Origin: Qipengyuania sediminis
Lineage (GTDB): Bacteria > Pseudomonadota > Alphaproteobacteria > Sphingomonadales > Sphingomonadaceae
Direction of reading: 5' to 3'
Length of the DNA: 64,000 nt
NCBI RefSeq assembly: GCF_004358425.1
Contig: NZ_CP037948.1
Location: forward strand, 2,314,001-2,378,000
A program made the position numbers and the translations under genes. Under the pieces are notes generated by a model. It searched no databases. It saw nothing but the letters and a program-made list of their open reading frames with translations, and was not told the origin of the DNA. Positions 10,161-19,012 of this stretch are shown one piece after another. The number at the start of each line of letters is the position of its first letter. Position 1 is the first letter of the stretch.

Positions 10161-10958
10161 CTAGAGCGCGATCACGCTGACCGTCTTGGCGAGGAAGCGG
10201 GTTGGGCCGAAGCTGGTGAGGAAGCTCACGTCGGCGGCATCGCGCCCGACGCCGATCTTCACGATCTCGTGCGGATCGGCCATCCCGGTCGCATCGAGAA
10301 GGTGCCAGGCTCCACCCCCGGGAACGGAGGGATCGGCAAGGAACAGCTCGGCAACGGCGTGGAAGTCCTGCGGCGTCACTCGCGGCGCGTAACAGCTGAC
10401 ATAGCGGGCCGGGATGCCCGCCGCGCGCGCGAAGGTGACGAGGACATGGGCATAGTCCCGGCACACGCCGTGGCGCTCCACGAAGCTGTCCAGCGCGGTG
10501 GTGTTGGGCCCGCTGGAGCCTGGAGTATAAGTGAAGTGGTGCGCGATCCAGTCGCGCATCGCCAGCGCCGCCGCCCCGCCGCGCAAGCTCCCGAACTCCT
10601 CGCCGACGAAGGACTGGAACCGGTCGGCGGGACAATAGCGGCTGTCGAGCAGATATTCGACTGCCTCGCCGGGCAGGAGATGCGGATCGAGCTGCGGGAG
10701 CGACTCCAGCGGCGTGATGAGGCGGCGGAGTTCGACCCGCGCCCGGTGCACGACTTCGAAGGTGCCCTCGGCCCGGATCCAGATGCGTTCGCCGATGCCG
10801 TCCTGCGCGGCGACGCGGCCGACATGATCCGCCTCCGAAAGATCGGTCGCAACCTCGCTCAGCACCTGTTCGGGGATAGCGGCAGCTTCGAACTGCAGCA
10901 GCACATCGGTGGGCTGGTCGGCCGCGAAGCTGAAGCGGCTGTCGATGGAAAAGGCCAT
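10161..10958 (-). CDS. Transglutaminase-like (papain-fold) family protein
   Basis: A 265-residue cytosolic protein of the bacterial transglutaminase-like superfamily. The Cys-His-Asp triad is visible: Cys in HGVCRDYAHVLVTFARAAG, His in DFHAVAELF, and Asp in WHLLDAT. The N-terminal half is a beta-rich domain common to this subfamily. Members act as amidases, peptidases or cross-linking enzymes; the substrate here is unknown. Translation starts at the ATG at 10958. The gene lies directly behind a strong terminator, so it probably has its own promoter; 32 bases separate it from zwf, which may be partly co-transcribed. Confidence 0.85.
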   Translation of the reverse strand: MAFSIDSRFSFAADQPTDVLLQFEAAAIPEQVLSEVATDLSEADHVGRVAAQDGIGERIWIRAEGTFEVVHRARVELRRLITPLESLPQLDPHLLPGEAVEYLLDSRYCPADRFQSFVGEEFGSLRGGAAALAMRDWIAHHFTYTPGSSGPNTTALDSFVERHGVCRDYAHVLVTFARAAGIPARYVSCYAPRVTPQDFHAVAELFLADPSVPGGGAWHLLDATGMADPHEIVKIGVGRDAADVSFLTSFGPTRFLAKTVSVIAL

Positions 10959-11005
10959 GGGTTCCCCGAACGCGCGTGGTGCGCGAAAATTTCCGCGGCA
11001 GAGGC

Positions 11006-11036
11006 AAAGAAAAAGGGGACCCGTTGCCGGGCCCCC
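11006..11036 (-). terminator. Strong rho-independent terminator
   Basis: Read on the minus strand, GGGGGCCCG pairs with CGGGTCCCC (nine pairs, one G-T) across the tetraloop GCAA, followed by TTTTTC. It would end transcripts carrying the tiny frame at 11066-11101, and any read-through from the EAL gene, before the transglutaminase-like gene. Confidence 0.85.
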
Positions 11037-11065
11037 TCAATATGTGAATTGGTGCTGCGAAGAAC

Positions 11066-11101
11066 TCAACCGTTCCCCAGCCACCGCCAAAAGCTCCACA
11101 T
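11066..11101 (-). CDS. Putative 11-residue Trp-rich peptide (leader peptide or small protein)
   Basis: The minus strand carries a perfect AGGAGG (complement of 11109-11114), seven bases before an ATG at 11101, and a frame of only 11 codons, MWSFWRWLGNG, closed by TGA. Three of the 11 codons are Trp. The intrinsic terminator begins 29 bases after the stop, so the unit could be a short independent RNA or an attenuator-like leader. The downstream gene is a transglutaminase-like protein, not a tryptophan gene, so classical trp attenuation is not obvious. Function unknown. The call rests on SD strength, position and terminator, not on recognised homology. Confidence 0.5.
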   Translation of the reverse strand: MWSFWRWLGNG

Positions 11102-11109
11102 GGCTGACC

Positions 11110-11130
11110 CTCCTGTTTGGCTGCCAGGAG
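11110..11130 (-). promoter_or_regulatory. Hairpin that can sequester the Shine-Dalgarno of the tiny frame
   Basis: On the minus strand CTCCTG (11130-11125) can pair perfectly with CAGGAG (11115-11110) across a nine-base loop. The 3' arm contains most of the AGGAGG that serves the ATG at 11101, so folding would hide the ribosome-binding site. Visible in sequence; regulatory role inferred. Confidence 0.45.
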
Positions 11131-11145
11131 TAACCATTCATTAAC
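11130..11145 (+). promoter_or_regulatory. CtrA-like box downstream of the EAL gene
   Basis: GTAA-N7-TTAAC on the plus strand differs by one base from the alphaproteobacterial CtrA consensus TTAA-N7-TTAAC. It lies between the EAL gene's stop and the tiny Trp-rich frame, where a promoter for the latter would be expected. TTAA is rare in DNA this GC-rich. Confidence 0.35.
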
Positions 11146-11163
11146 CAGTTTTGTTTGTAAAGG

Positions 11164-13527
11164 CTAAATATGCGTGCTCGCTTGCGTGTCCGCCTCGCTG
11201 GTCAGCAGATTCAACAAGTTGGCGAGCGGCATGGGCCTTGCCAGGGCATAGCCCTGGACCTGCCAGCAGCCGATATCCCTGAGCATCTGGAGATCCGACG
11301 CGGTTTCGGCGCCCTCCGCGACTACGGTGATTCGCGCGCTGACGCCTAGCCCCACGATGCTCGCCGCAATCGCGCGTGCCTTGGTGCTGCTGGCGGCGCC
11401 CGAGATGAACTGCCGGTCGATCTTGATTTCGTCGAAGGGCAGGGCGTGGAGGGTCTCGAAATTCGCGGCGCCGGAGCCGAAATCATCCATCGACAGCTTC
11501 GCGCCCAGGGATTTCAAGGCATTGAGCGCCGCGCGCGCCTGGGCGAGATCGCGAATGCGCGCCGTTTCGGTGATCTCCAGCACCAAATAGCGCGCGTCGA
11601 ACCCGGTCGCCTGCAAGACATTGCGCACGATCCCGACGATCCGCATGTCGGTCAGCAGCGTCGCCGAGATATTGACCGACATCGTGATGCGATTGCCGCG
11701 GAAGTGCAGCAGTTTGCCCGCGGTGCAAGCGGACTGGAGCACGTAGCGGGTGAGATATTCCATCCGCCCCGCCTTCTCGCACTGCATGACGAAATGCAGC
11801 GGCGGGATGAACCCGCGCTCGGGATCTTCCCAGCGCACCAGCGCCTCGACCCCGATCAGGCGGTCGGCGCTGATATCCATCTTTGGCTGATAGACGCAGA
11901 ACACCTCGCCCGCTTCCATCGCCGCGTCGATGCGGCTGCGCAGCGACAGGTCCCACAGCGAATCGGCCGGCTGGGTGCCGTCGGCGATGCGGACCGGCTC
12001 GAGCGCTTCGCTGGTTTCTTCCACCGCGGCGAGCCCCATGGCCAGGGCACGCTCGCCCTGGGCCCGGTCGAGAGGCGCGGCCCCGAAGGTGATGCCGACA
12101 TCGACGCTCTGGTCGCCGAGATTGACGGGGGCAGCGAAGATCGCGCGCAGACCTTCCAGATGCGCACGCAGCTTGGGCTGCGTATCTTCGTCCACCAGCC
12201 AGGCGAGGTAATGGCCTTCGATAAAGATCGTCAGGCCCGGATCGCCGACCCTGAGGCGCTCGACCAGCTTCTGGATATACAGGCTGCGCTGCGGCGCATC
12301 GAGCGTCTGCAGAATGGTTTCGTAGCCATGCACTTTGGCGACCACGATGTGGCCGGTAGCGGCGTTTTCCTCCAGCTCCGCGGCCAATGCACGGAAGGTC
12401 GGCAGGCCGGTGACGGGGTCGCGCAGCGCGACCCTCTGCTGCCAGTTGGCGCGCCAACGCAGGATGCCGTAGAGGATCAGGAAGGGGAGAGCGTAGGAAA
12501 GCTCGAGATGCAGCCGCAGCGCCGGCGCCGCGAACAGCGCCAGCAACAGGATCGCCGGGGCAGCCACATAGGCCCGCAGCCTGGCGCGCCGGTGCGCGAA
12601 CATGGCGGCGCCGGCGACCAGCAAGCCGAACACCGCCAGGATCGGCAGGCCGGGGATCGAGACAGGGGGTCCCGCGCGCAGGGTTTCCGCCGCGAAGATC
12701 GGCACGAAGCTGCTGGGCGATTTGAACTGACCCGGGACTCGCATCTCCGGCTGCGAAGGATCATGCGGCATGCCGATGACGATGGTCTTGCCGGCGAGGT
12801 TAAGCGCATCCGGGCGGCCGCGTGCCGCCGCCACGCGGGCCAGTGGCAGGGTCACGATGGATTGGCTGCGATAACCGTAATCGACGGTAAACTCCGCCAG
12901 CGACACCTCGTCGTTCCGCGCGAGCGCGGCCGCGAGCGACGGTTGAACGCCGCGGCTGGTGCGATAGGCGAGCGGCATCTGCCAGGTGAAGGCCACCCAG
13001 TCGCTGGTGACCCCGTTCCAGACCGTTGGGCGGTCGGACGCCAGCAGCGGGATGGTGGTATATTCGCGAGAATGGCTCTTGGAGAAGATATCCACCCGGT
13101 TGACGATGACCGCGCGGTCGTCCCAGGCATCCAGCGCGGCGCGCAACTTGAGATCGGCGGCTCTGTCGGTCGCGGGTTCGGCGAACACGGCATCGAGATA
13201 GACCGCTGCCGCGCCATGATCGCGCAAGCTGTCGAGCGCCGCGGCCAGCCGTTCGCGCTGCGCGGGATTGGCAGGGTCTGTCAGGGAACTGCTGCCCAGG
13301 ACGAAGACGATCTCGCCAGAAGGCGACTTGCTGCTCATCCGCGACTGCAGGTTCCAGATCATCCAGTCGAGAGGCTCGAGCAACAGGGTGATCGCCATCA
13401 AGGCCGCGAGGATCAGCGACCATGCCAGGTGGATCAGGCGTTGCCGGATGGCGCCGCCGGGGCTCGGCCGCGGATCGCGGCGGCCGGTTGCCGCATTCCA
13501 GAGCCCACCTGTCCGTGTCATCCCCAC
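11164..13527 (-). CDS. CHASE2 sensor - degenerate GGDEF - EAL c-di-GMP phosphodiesterase
   Basis: Membrane-bound signalling protein of 787 residues. An N-terminal membrane segment (about 34-50) is followed by a periplasmic CHASE2 sensor domain (about 55-275), further membrane helices (about 285-350), a GGDEF-like domain in which the signature is lost (EGHYLAWLVDE in its place), and a C-terminal EAL domain. The EAL domain keeps its catalytic motifs: GVEALVRW, ETARIRD, MDDFGSG, EIKIDRQFI, VVAEGAE and QGYALARP. Active hydrolysis of c-di-GMP is therefore likely, while cyclase activity is not. CtrA-like boxes lie on both sides, which would suit a cell-cycle or motility switch. The signal sensed is unknown. 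Confidence 0.9.
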   Translation of the reverse strand: MGMTRTGGLWNAATGRRDPRPSPGGAIRQRLIHLAWSLILAALMAITLLLEPLDWMIWNLQSRMSSKSPSGEIVFVLGSSSLTDPANPAQRERLAAALDSLRDHGAAAVYLDAVFAEPATDRAADLKLRAALDAWDDRAVIVNRVDIFSKSHSREYTTIPLLASDRPTVWNGVTSDWVAFTWQMPLAYRTSRGVQPSLAAALARNDEVSLAEFTVDYGYRSQSIVTLPLARVAAARGRPDALNLAGKTIVIGMPHDPSQPEMRVPGQFKSPSSFVPIFAAETLRAGPPVSIPGLPILAVFGLLVAGAAMFAHRRARLRAYVAAPAILLLALFAAPALRLHLELSYALPFLILYGILRWRANWQQRVALRDPVTGLPTFRALAAELEENAATGHIVVAKVHGYETILQTLDAPQRSLYIQKLVERLRVGDPGLTIFIEGHYLAWLVDEDTQPKLRAHLEGLRAIFAAPVNLGDQSVDVGITFGAAPLDRAQGERALAMGLAAVEETSEALEPVRIADGTQPADSLWDLSLRSRIDAAMEAGEVFCVYQPKMDISADRLIGVEALVRWEDPERGFIPPLHFVMQCEKAGRMEYLTRYVLQSACTAGKLLHFRGNRITMSVNISATLLTDMRIVGIVRNVLQATGFDARYLVLEITETARIRDLAQARAALNALKSLGAKLSMDDFGSGAANFETLHALPFDEIKIDRQFISGAASSTKARAIAASIVGLGVSARITVVAEGAETASDLQMLRDIGCWQVQGYALARPMPLANLLNLLTSEADTQASTHI

Positions 13528-13545
13528 CGTTGTGACGGATCAGGT

Positions 13546-13560
13546 TTAAGAAACCCTTAC
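13546..13560 (-). promoter_or_regulatory. CtrA-like box just upstream of the EAL gene
   Basis: On the minus strand GTAA-N7-TTAA, 19-33 bases before the EAL gene's ATG at 13527, differs by one base from the CtrA core TTAA-N7-TTAA. Position is compatible with direct control, by repression or activation. Confidence 0.35.
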
Positions 13561-13610
13561 CTGGAGGGTCGAGCAGACCCCGGGAGCGCGGATTTCAGCG
13601 CGTTTCGCTA

Positions 13611-13626
13611 GTTAACGGGGCGTTAG
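13611..13626 (-). promoter_or_regulatory. Second upstream CtrA-like box
   Basis: On the minus strand CTAA-N7-TTAAC, about 85-100 bases before the EAL gene start, again one mismatch from TTAA-N7-TTAAC. It lies in the 180-base gap between the EAL gene and rimO. Confidence 0.35.
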
Positions 13627-13666
13627 GGGTTCCCGACCCTGCCCGGCACCGGGGCGATGCCGAGTC

Positions 13667-13684
13667 AAAAAGTCCATTTTGGAC
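13667..13684 (-). terminator. Short rho-independent terminator behind rimO
   Basis: Read on the minus strand, GTCCA pairs with TGGAC over an AAA loop and is followed immediately by TTTTT. The stem has only five pairs, so it is a modest terminator, placed 24 bases after the rimO stop. Confidence 0.5.
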
Positions 13685-13707
13685 AGATCACTAGCTCTCG
13701 CAGGCGC

Positions 13708-15090
13708 TCAGACGGGCACACCGTAAAGATCGTGCGCATCGGCATCTTCGATCAGCGCGGTGACGATATCGCCCGGGCGGAGCGAGAAGGGGACATTGCG
13801 CAGGAACACCTGGCCGTCGATCTCGGGCGCATCTGCTTCGCTGCGCCCGGTTGCGCCGATGTCGCCGTCCTGGTCCGCCTCGCCGACGGCATCGATGATG
13901 ACGGAGAGGCGGCGGCCGATCTTGGCCGCGAGCTTCGCCGCGCTGATCCGCTCCGTCACCGCCATGATGCGGGCGAAGCGCTCTTCCTTCACCGCCTCGG
14001 GCACATGACCTGGCAGGTCATTGGCCCGCGCGCCGGCGACAGCTTCGAAGCGGAAGGCGCCCACGCGGTCGAGCCGGGCCTCTTCCAGCCAGTCGAGGAG
14101 ATATCGGAAGTCCGCCTCGGTCTCGCCCGGAAAGCCGACGACAAAGCTCGAGCGGATGGTGAGATCGGGCACCTGCTCGCGCCAGGCTCGAATGCGCTCG
14201 AGCACGCGCACCTCGTTCGCGGGACGGCGCATCGCCCGCAGCACGCCGGGCGCGGCGTGCTGGAAAGGGATGTCGAGATAGGGCGTCAGCAGCCCTTCCG
14301 CCATCAGGGGGATGACCTGATCGACGTGGGGGTAGGGATAGACATAATGCAGCCGCACCCAGGGCCGCGCCCCTTCGGGGGTACGGAGCCCGCCAAGTTC
14401 GCGCGCGAGGTCGGTCATGTGCGCCCGCACCTCGCGCCCCCGCCACAGGCGCGGCTCGTGCCGGGTATCGACCCCATAGGCACTGGTGTCCTGGCTGATC
14501 ACCAGGAGCTCGCGGGTGCCCGCGGCAACCAGCTTTTCAGCCTCGCGCAGCACCGCGTCGATCCGGCGGCTGGCAAGCGGCCCCCGCAACTGGGGGATGA
14601 TGCAGAAGGCGCAGGAATGATTGCAGCCTTCGGAGATCTTGAGATAGCTGTAATGGCGCGGGGTGAGCTTCAAGCCCCCCTCGTCGGGCTGCGGGATGAG
14701 GTCGAGGAAAGGCCCCTGCGTCGGCGGGGCAGCCTCGTGCACCGCCTTTACCACCGCTTCGTATTGCGCTGCGCCGGTCACCGCCAGCACCTGCGGAAAA
14801 CGGGTGCGGATCGCTTCGGCTTCGTCACCCATGCAGCCGGTGACGATGACGCGCCCGTTCTCGGCAATCGCCTCGCCGATCGCCTCCAGGCTTTCCTCCT
14901 TCGCGGAATCGAGGAAGCCACAGGTGTTGACCAGCACCACGTCCGCGCCCGCGTAATCGGCGCTCATGGCATAGCCGTCGGCGCGCAGGCGCGTGAGGAT
15001 ACGCTCGCTGTCCACCAGCGCCTTGGGGCAGCCGAGCGAGACCATACCGACCTTCTTCTGGTCGGGCAGCAGAGTGGCAGTGGGGGACAT
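13708..15090 (-). CDS. rimO: Ribosomal protein S12 methylthiotransferase RimO
   Basis: Radical-SAM enzyme that adds a methylthio group to the conserved Asp of ribosomal protein S12. The 460-residue protein has the three domains of the family: an N-terminal UPF0004 domain with three cluster cysteines ([35 protein letters not shown]), the radical-SAM domain with CX3CX2C in [16 protein letters not shown], and a C-terminal TRAM domain. [12 protein letters not shown] and GFLDSA distinguish RimO from the tRNA enzyme MiaB. It appears monocistronic. Confidence 0.95.
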   Translation of the reverse strand: MSPTATLLPDQKKVGMVSLGCPKALVDSERILTRLRADGYAMSADYAGADVVLVNTCGFLDSAKEESLEAIGEAIAENGRVIVTGCMGDEAEAIRTRFPQVLAVTGAAQYEAVVKAVHEAAPPTQGPFLDLIPQPDEGGLKLTPRHYSYLKISEGCNHSCAFCIIPQLRGPLASRRIDAVLREAEKLVAAGTRELLVISQDTSAYGVDTRHEPRLWRGREVRAHMTDLARELGGLRTPEGARPWVRLHYVYPYPHVDQVIPLMAEGLLTPYLDIPFQHAAPGVLRAMRRPANEVRVLERIRAWREQVPDLTIRSSFVVGFPGETEADFRYLLDWLEEARLDRVGAFRFEAVAGARANDLPGHVPEAVKEERFARIMAVTERISAAKLAAKIGRRLSVIIDAVGEADQDGDIGATGRSEADAPEIDGQVFLRNVPFSLRPGDIVTALIEDADAHDLYGVPV

Positions 15091-15161
15091 GATCGCGCGC
15101 GCCCCTACACCAAAACGCCCCGATAGGCTACTGTCAGCCGCGGCATCTGGGGGAGGGTGAG

Positions 15162-15560
15162 ATGGGCGAGGTCAATCTGTTGGCGGTTCTGGCGGGCGCG
15201 GCGGCTTTCTTCGCGGTGGGCGCAGTGTGGTATTCGCTGCTGTTCCCGCGCGCCTGGCAGCGGGCGGCGGGGCTGTCCGACCAGAACATCCGCAGCAGCA
15301 ATATGGCGTTGATCTTCGGCCTCGCCTTCGCCTTCGAAGTGCTGATCGCGTTGACGCTGTGGCATTCGATCGCGCGCTCGGGGGCGAGCGACCGGGGGAC
15401 GATGATGATGGCCCTGGGCTTCGGCGCCACGATCATGGTGCCGGCAATCGGGATCAACTACCTTTTTCTGCGCAAGCCGCTAACCCTGTTCCTGATCGAT
15501 GCCGGGCACATCATCCTCGGCATGGCGGCGATGGGCGCGGTGTTCCTGCTGTTCCGCTGA
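15162..15560 (+). CDS. DUF1761 family membrane protein
   Basis: A 132-residue integral membrane protein with four predicted helices (about 5-28, 47-67, 82-104, 110-131) and the [10 protein letters not shown] segment after helix 1 that is typical of DUF1761. Function is not known for the family. The ATG at 15162 is preceded by GGGAGGGTGAG, a good ribosome-binding site. It converges with the K+ channel gene; the two stops are three bases apart. Confidence 0.8.
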   Translation: MGEVNLLAVLAGAAAFFAVGAVWYSLLFPRAWQRAAGLSDQNIRSSNMALIFGLAFAFEVLIALTLWHSIARSGASDRGTMMMALGFGATIMVPAIGINYLFLRKPLTLFLIDAGHIILGMAAMGAVFLLFR

Positions 15561-15563
15561 GGC

Positions 15564-16631
15564 TCACCGCGGCGGGGTAGGCACGATCTCGACCACGCAG
15601 TCGCCTTCGCGAAGCACGGTCTGCGCGGTGTCCTGCAGGGGAATCGCCACGCCGTCGCGATAAACCCGCAGCGCGATCCGATCGTCCGGCAGCTCGGCGA
15701 GACGCTTGCCCGCGTCTTCGGCGTTCACCGTGCGCTCGACGAGCTGCACCTCGCCGTCGATTGAGGCGAGATCGGAGAGATAGTCGGCGATATGCGCCCC
15801 TTGCGCGCTGCCCGCGAGCAGCAAGCCGGTAAAGCGCACCGGATTGATGACATTATCCGCCCCCGCCTGGCGCGCGAGCAGCTCGTTGTCGGCGGCGCGG
15901 ATCACCACGCTGATGGGCACCCCGGGGGCGAGATGCTGGACGGTCAGCACGATCAGGATCGAGGCATCGTCCCGCCCCGCGGAGACGAGAACCGCGCGCG
16001 CCTGATCGATCCGGACGTCGAGCAGGTGCTCGTCGCGCGTCGCATCGGCCTCGATCACATTGCAGCCGATCGCTTCGGCCGCGGACAGGCGCTCGGCATC
16101 GGTGTCCATTACGACGATGCAATGCGGGTCGGTACCGCGCGCGATCAGTTCCGCCACCGCTTCCGACCCCGATACGCCGTAGCCGAGCACGACGATATGG
16201 CCGGACAGTTTCGCCTGGATGCGCGCCATGCGCCATTTCTCCCAACCGCGCTGAATGACATAGGTATAGGCGGTGCCGATGAAGATGAAGAGCACCAGGA
16301 TCCGGATCGGCGTCACGATCGCCCCCTCGACCAGCCGCGCGCGATCGGAGATCGGGTGGATGTCGCCAAAGCCGGTGGTGGTGATGGAAATCAGGGTGAA
16401 ATAGACGACGTCGAGGAAGCTGATCTCACCATCGTAATTGTCCCTGAGACCCGCGCGGTCCCACCAGTGGATCAAAACAACGCTGCCGATGAGGATGGTG
16501 ACCAGCAGCAGGCGGAGCGAGATGTCTCCCCACACCGGCAGCCGCAGGATGCGGCGCAGCGGACGATGCGTGTCGGGCTTGCGGACGTGCCCACGCCGCC
16601 CGCTTGCAAAGGTCACGCGCCGCTTTGTCAT
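15564..16631 (-). CDS. Two-TM potassium channel with RCK (TrkA-N) domain
   Basis: Probable K+ channel of the inner membrane. The 355-residue protein has two membrane helices (about 37-57 and 104-126) flanking a pore loop with selectivity filter TTTGFGD. A cytoplasmic RCK/TrkA-N Rossmann domain starts with HIVVLGYGVSGSEAVAEL (about 144 onward) and is followed by a TrkA-C-like segment. The N-terminus is basic. Ligand gating by NAD(H) or a nucleotide is usual in the family but not shown here. It follows surE after 14 bases, so the two are probably co-transcribed. Confidence 0.88.
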   Translation of the reverse strand: MTKRRVTFASGRRGHVRKPDTHRPLRRILRLPVWGDISLRLLLVTILIGSVVLIHWWDRAGLRDNYDGEISFLDVVYFTLISITTTGFGDIHPISDRARLVEGAIVTPIRILVLFIFIGTAYTYVIQRGWEKWRMARIQAKLSGHIVVLGYGVSGSEAVAELIARGTDPHCIVVMDTDAERLSAAEAIGCNVIEADATRDEHLLDVRIDQARAVLVSAGRDDASILIVLTVQHLAPGVPISVVIRAADNELLARQAGADNVINPVRFTGLLLAGSAQGAHIADYLSDLASIDGEVQLVERTVNAEDAGKRLAELPDDRIALRVYRDGVAIPLQDTAQTVLREGDCVVEIVPTPPR

Positions 16632-16645
16632 CGTCTTTCGTTGTG

Positions 16646-17410
16646 TCAGGGCGCGTAACGTGCCGCAAGCGCGCCGAGCGAGGCATGATGGGTGAGGTCC
16701 AGTTGCAGCGGGGTCACCGCGACATAGCCCTCGCTTACCGCTTCCAGGTCGGTGCCGTGGTCGAGCGTATGCTCGATCGCCTCCAGCCCGAACCAGTAAT
16801 AGGTGAAGCCGCGCGGATCGCGCCCCTCCACCACCGTGCCGCGGGCGTAGTCGTGGAAACCCTGGCGCACCGCGCGGATGCCGCGCACATTTTCGGGGGC
16901 GAGCGGCGGGAAGTTGACATTGACCAGCGTACGCGGCGGCAGCGGTGTGGTTAGCAGCGGGGCCAGAACCCGCCCGCCCCAGGCCCGCGCCGCCGCGAAG
17001 GTCTCTGGCCCCGCCGCGCCCTCGCGGCTGATCACCTGGCTGAGCGCAATCGAACGCACCCCCGCCAGTGCCCCTTCGATCGCGGCGGAGACGGTGCCCG
17101 AATAGGTGACGTCGTCGCCCAAATTCGCGCCGCGGTTGACGCCCGAGAGGATAAGGTCGGGCTTGCCATCGACGACCTTGCGCAGCCCCATGGTCACGGC
17201 ATCGGTCGGCGTTCCGGTAACGCTAAATCGCCGCGCCCCATGCTTGCGCAGCCTGACGGGCCGGGTCAGCGTGAGCGCATGGCCCATGCCCGACTGCTCC
17301 TCGTCGGGCGCGCATATCCACACATCCTCCGAGATCGCCCGCGCGATCTCTTCGAGCACGGCAAGGCCGGGCGCGTGGATGCCATCGTCGTTGGTGAGGA
17401 GGATTTTCAT
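16646..17410 (-). CDS. surE: 5'/3'-nucleotidase SurE
   Basis: Survival protein E: a metal-dependent nucleotidase acting on nucleoside monophosphates, 254 residues. The N-terminal MKILLTNDDGIHAPGL carries the metal-binding Asp pair, APDEEQSGMGHALT the Ser, and LILSGVNRGANLGDDVTYSGTV the active-site Asn. The order serS-surE is common in proteobacteria. A 158-base gap with a palindromic repeat separates it from serS. Confidence 0.95.
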   Translation of the reverse strand: MKILLTNDDGIHAPGLAVLEEIARAISEDVWICAPDEEQSGMGHALTLTRPVRLRKHGARRFSVTGTPTDAVTMGLRKVVDGKPDLILSGVNRGANLGDDVTYSGTVSAAIEGALAGVRSIALSQVISREGAAGPETFAAARAWGGRVLAPLLTTPLPPRTLVNVNFPPLAPENVRGIRAVRQGFHDYARGTVVEGRDPRGFTYYWFGLEAIEHTLDHGTDLEAVSEGYVAVTPLQLDLTHHASLGALAARYAP

Positions 17411-17472
17411 AAGGCAGGGCCGTAGGGCGTGACGAATTAAACCACCAACCCCAATCTCGTCGGCGCGGTCTC

Positions 17473-17546
17473 GATCCGGGCCAAGGTCCCTATGAGCGCC
17501 GGGCCCGAAGGAAAGCGGGACCCCGGATCAAGTCCGGGGTGACGAC
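17473..17546. repeat. REP-like palindromic intergenic repeat, copy 1
   Basis: The core is the hairpin CCCCGGATCAAGTCCGGGG at 17521-17539, with conserved flanks GCGGGA and TGACG. The same unit, reversed, recurs at 35588-35618 with one mismatch over about 30 bases. Between surE and serS; probably present as an RNA hairpin in their mRNA. Confidence 0.75.
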
Positions 17547-17568
17547 AACATGGCATGAGCGGGCGGGC

Positions 17569-18846
17569 TCACACGGGCGTAAGCCGCTCCACCCCGCCCA
17601 TATACGGACGCAAGACGTCCGGCACCGCCACGCTGCCGTCCGCCTGCTGATGCGTCTCCAGCACCGCCACCAGCGTCCGCCCGACCGCAAGCGCCGAGCC
17701 GTTGAGGAGGTGGAGAAACTCCGTCCCCTTGCCCCCCGCCGGGCGATAGCGCGCGTTCATCCGGCGCGGCTGGTAGGCGCCACCGTTGGAGCAGGAGCTG
17801 ATCTCGCGATAAGCGCCTTGGCCGGGCAGCCAGACTTCAAGATCATGGGTCTTGGCCATGGTCGCGCCCATGTCGCCTGCGCAGAGCGCGACGACGCGGT
17901 AATGCAGCCCCAGCGCCTGCAGCAGTCCTTCCGCGATCGCTGTGATGCGCTCGTGCTCCGCCGCGCTGTCCTGAGGCCGGACGGCGCTGATCAGCTCCAC
18001 CTTCTCGAACTGGTGCTGGCGGATGAAGCCGCGCGTATCGCGCCCCGCCGCCCCGGCCTCGGAGCGGAAGCAGGGGGTCAAGGCGGTGAGGCGCAGGGGC
18101 AGCTCCGCCTCCTCGAAAATTCGCTCGCGGACATAATTGCCGAGCGACATCTCGGAGGTCGAAATCAGCCAGCGCCCATCGGTTGTGCGGAACAGGTCGT
18201 CGGCGAACTTAGGCAGCTGGCCGGTGCCCAGCGCCGCCTCTTCGCGCACCAGCAGCGGCGGATTGCACTCGGTATAGCCGTGATCGCGGGTGTTGGTGTC
18301 GAGCATGAACTGCCCGAGGGCGCGGTGCAGCCGGGCGATATCGCCGCGCAGGAACGTGAAGCGCGCGCCGGCGATGCGCGCCCCGGTCTCGAAGTCCATG
18401 CCGAGCGCGGGGGCGAAGTCCGCGTGTTCGCGCGGGGTGAAAGCGAAAACGGGCTTCTCGCCCCAGGTGCGGAGGAGTACGTTGTCCGCTTCGCTCGCGC
18501 CATCGGGGACATCATCCGACAGCAGGTTGGGAAGGGCGAGCAGCAGCGCGTCAAGCTCAGTTCCGGCAGCGCGTTCCGCCTCCTCGTCGGCAGGCATGCT
18601 TTCCTTGAGCGCTGCGACTTCGGCCTTGAGCGCTTCCGCCCCCTCCCGGTCGCCCCTAGCCATGGCCTGGCCGATCAGCCTGGAGGCCTCGTTTCGGCGG
18701 CTTTGCGCGGCCTGAAGCGCGGTCTGCGCGGCGCGGCGCCTGGCATCGAGTTCCAGGATGCGCGCGCTTTCCGGGGCGAGCCCCCGCCGAGCGAGGCCGG
18801 CGTCGAAGGCCTCGGGATTGGCCCGGATGAAAGCGATGTCATGCAT
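17569..18846 (-). CDS. serS: Seryl-tRNA synthetase
   Basis: Charges tRNA-Ser. The 425-residue class II synthetase has the long N-terminal helical arm (about 25-105) that grips the tRNA variable arm, then class II motif 2 ([29 protein letters not shown]) and motif 3 ([16 protein letters not shown]). The segment [21 protein letters not shown] is typical of SerRS. Length is normal and the start [15 protein letters not shown] is canonical. Confidence 0.97.
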   Translation of the reverse strand: MHDIAFIRANPEAFDAGLARRGLAPESARILELDARRRAAQTALQAAQSRRNEASRLIGQAMARGDREGAEALKAEVAALKESMPADEEAERAAGTELDALLLALPNLLSDDVPDGASEADNVLLRTWGEKPVFAFTPREHADFAPALGMDFETGARIAGARFTFLRGDIARLHRALGQFMLDTNTRDHGYTECNPPLLVREEAALGTGQLPKFADDLFRTTDGRWLISTSEMSLGNYVRERIFEEAELPLRLTALTPCFRSEAGAAGRDTRGFIRQHQFEKVELISAVRPQDSAAEHERITAIAEGLLQALGLHYRVVALCAGDMGATMAKTHDLEVWLPGQGAYREISSCSNGGAYQPRRMNARYRPAGGKGTEFLHLLNGSALAVGRTLVAVLETHQQADGSVAVPDVLRPYMGGVERLTPV

Positions 18847-18884
18847 GGGCGGCGCGCCTAACCGATCCTAACCCATTTTGCGAA

Positions 18885-19012
18885 GCCAAATGGGGAGGGG
18901 ACCACCCGGAGGGTAGTGGAAGGGTCGTCTCGTAGAACCCCTCCGTTAGCGGCTGCGCGTCTGCCACCTCCCCATTTACGCTGACGCGTAAATGGGGAGG
19001 ATCACCCGTCAA
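18885..19012. repeat. Composite palindromic element, copy A
   Basis: Non-coding stretch between serS and the TonB receptor's stop, built of GGGGAGGGGACCAC, GGAAGGGT, ACCCCTCC and paired CCTCCCCATTTACG/CGTAAATGGGGAGG arms. It resembles two better preserved copies at 32461-32590 and 38935-39055. The right end forms a hairpin close to the receptor's stop and could serve as its terminator. Confidence 0.6.

Noticed and set aside
8662..10164. Long plus-strand open frame over zwf
   Set aside because: Mirror of zwf codons; no recognisable domain and no ribosome-binding site.
10969..10994. EcfG promoter (GGAAA-N17-CGTT) before the transglutaminase-like gene
   Set aside because: One mismatch in the -35, and transcription would begin about four bases before the ATG, removing the ribosome-binding site.
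11006..11101. Classical trp-operon attenuator
   Set aside because: Trp codons and a terminator are present, but no tryptophan gene lies downstream and no alternative anti-terminator pairing is obvious. Kept only as an unexplained unit.
11446..13611. Open frame of about 720 codons antisense to the EAL gene
   Set aside because: Low-quality composition and no motifs; the minus-strand protein has all EAL signatures.
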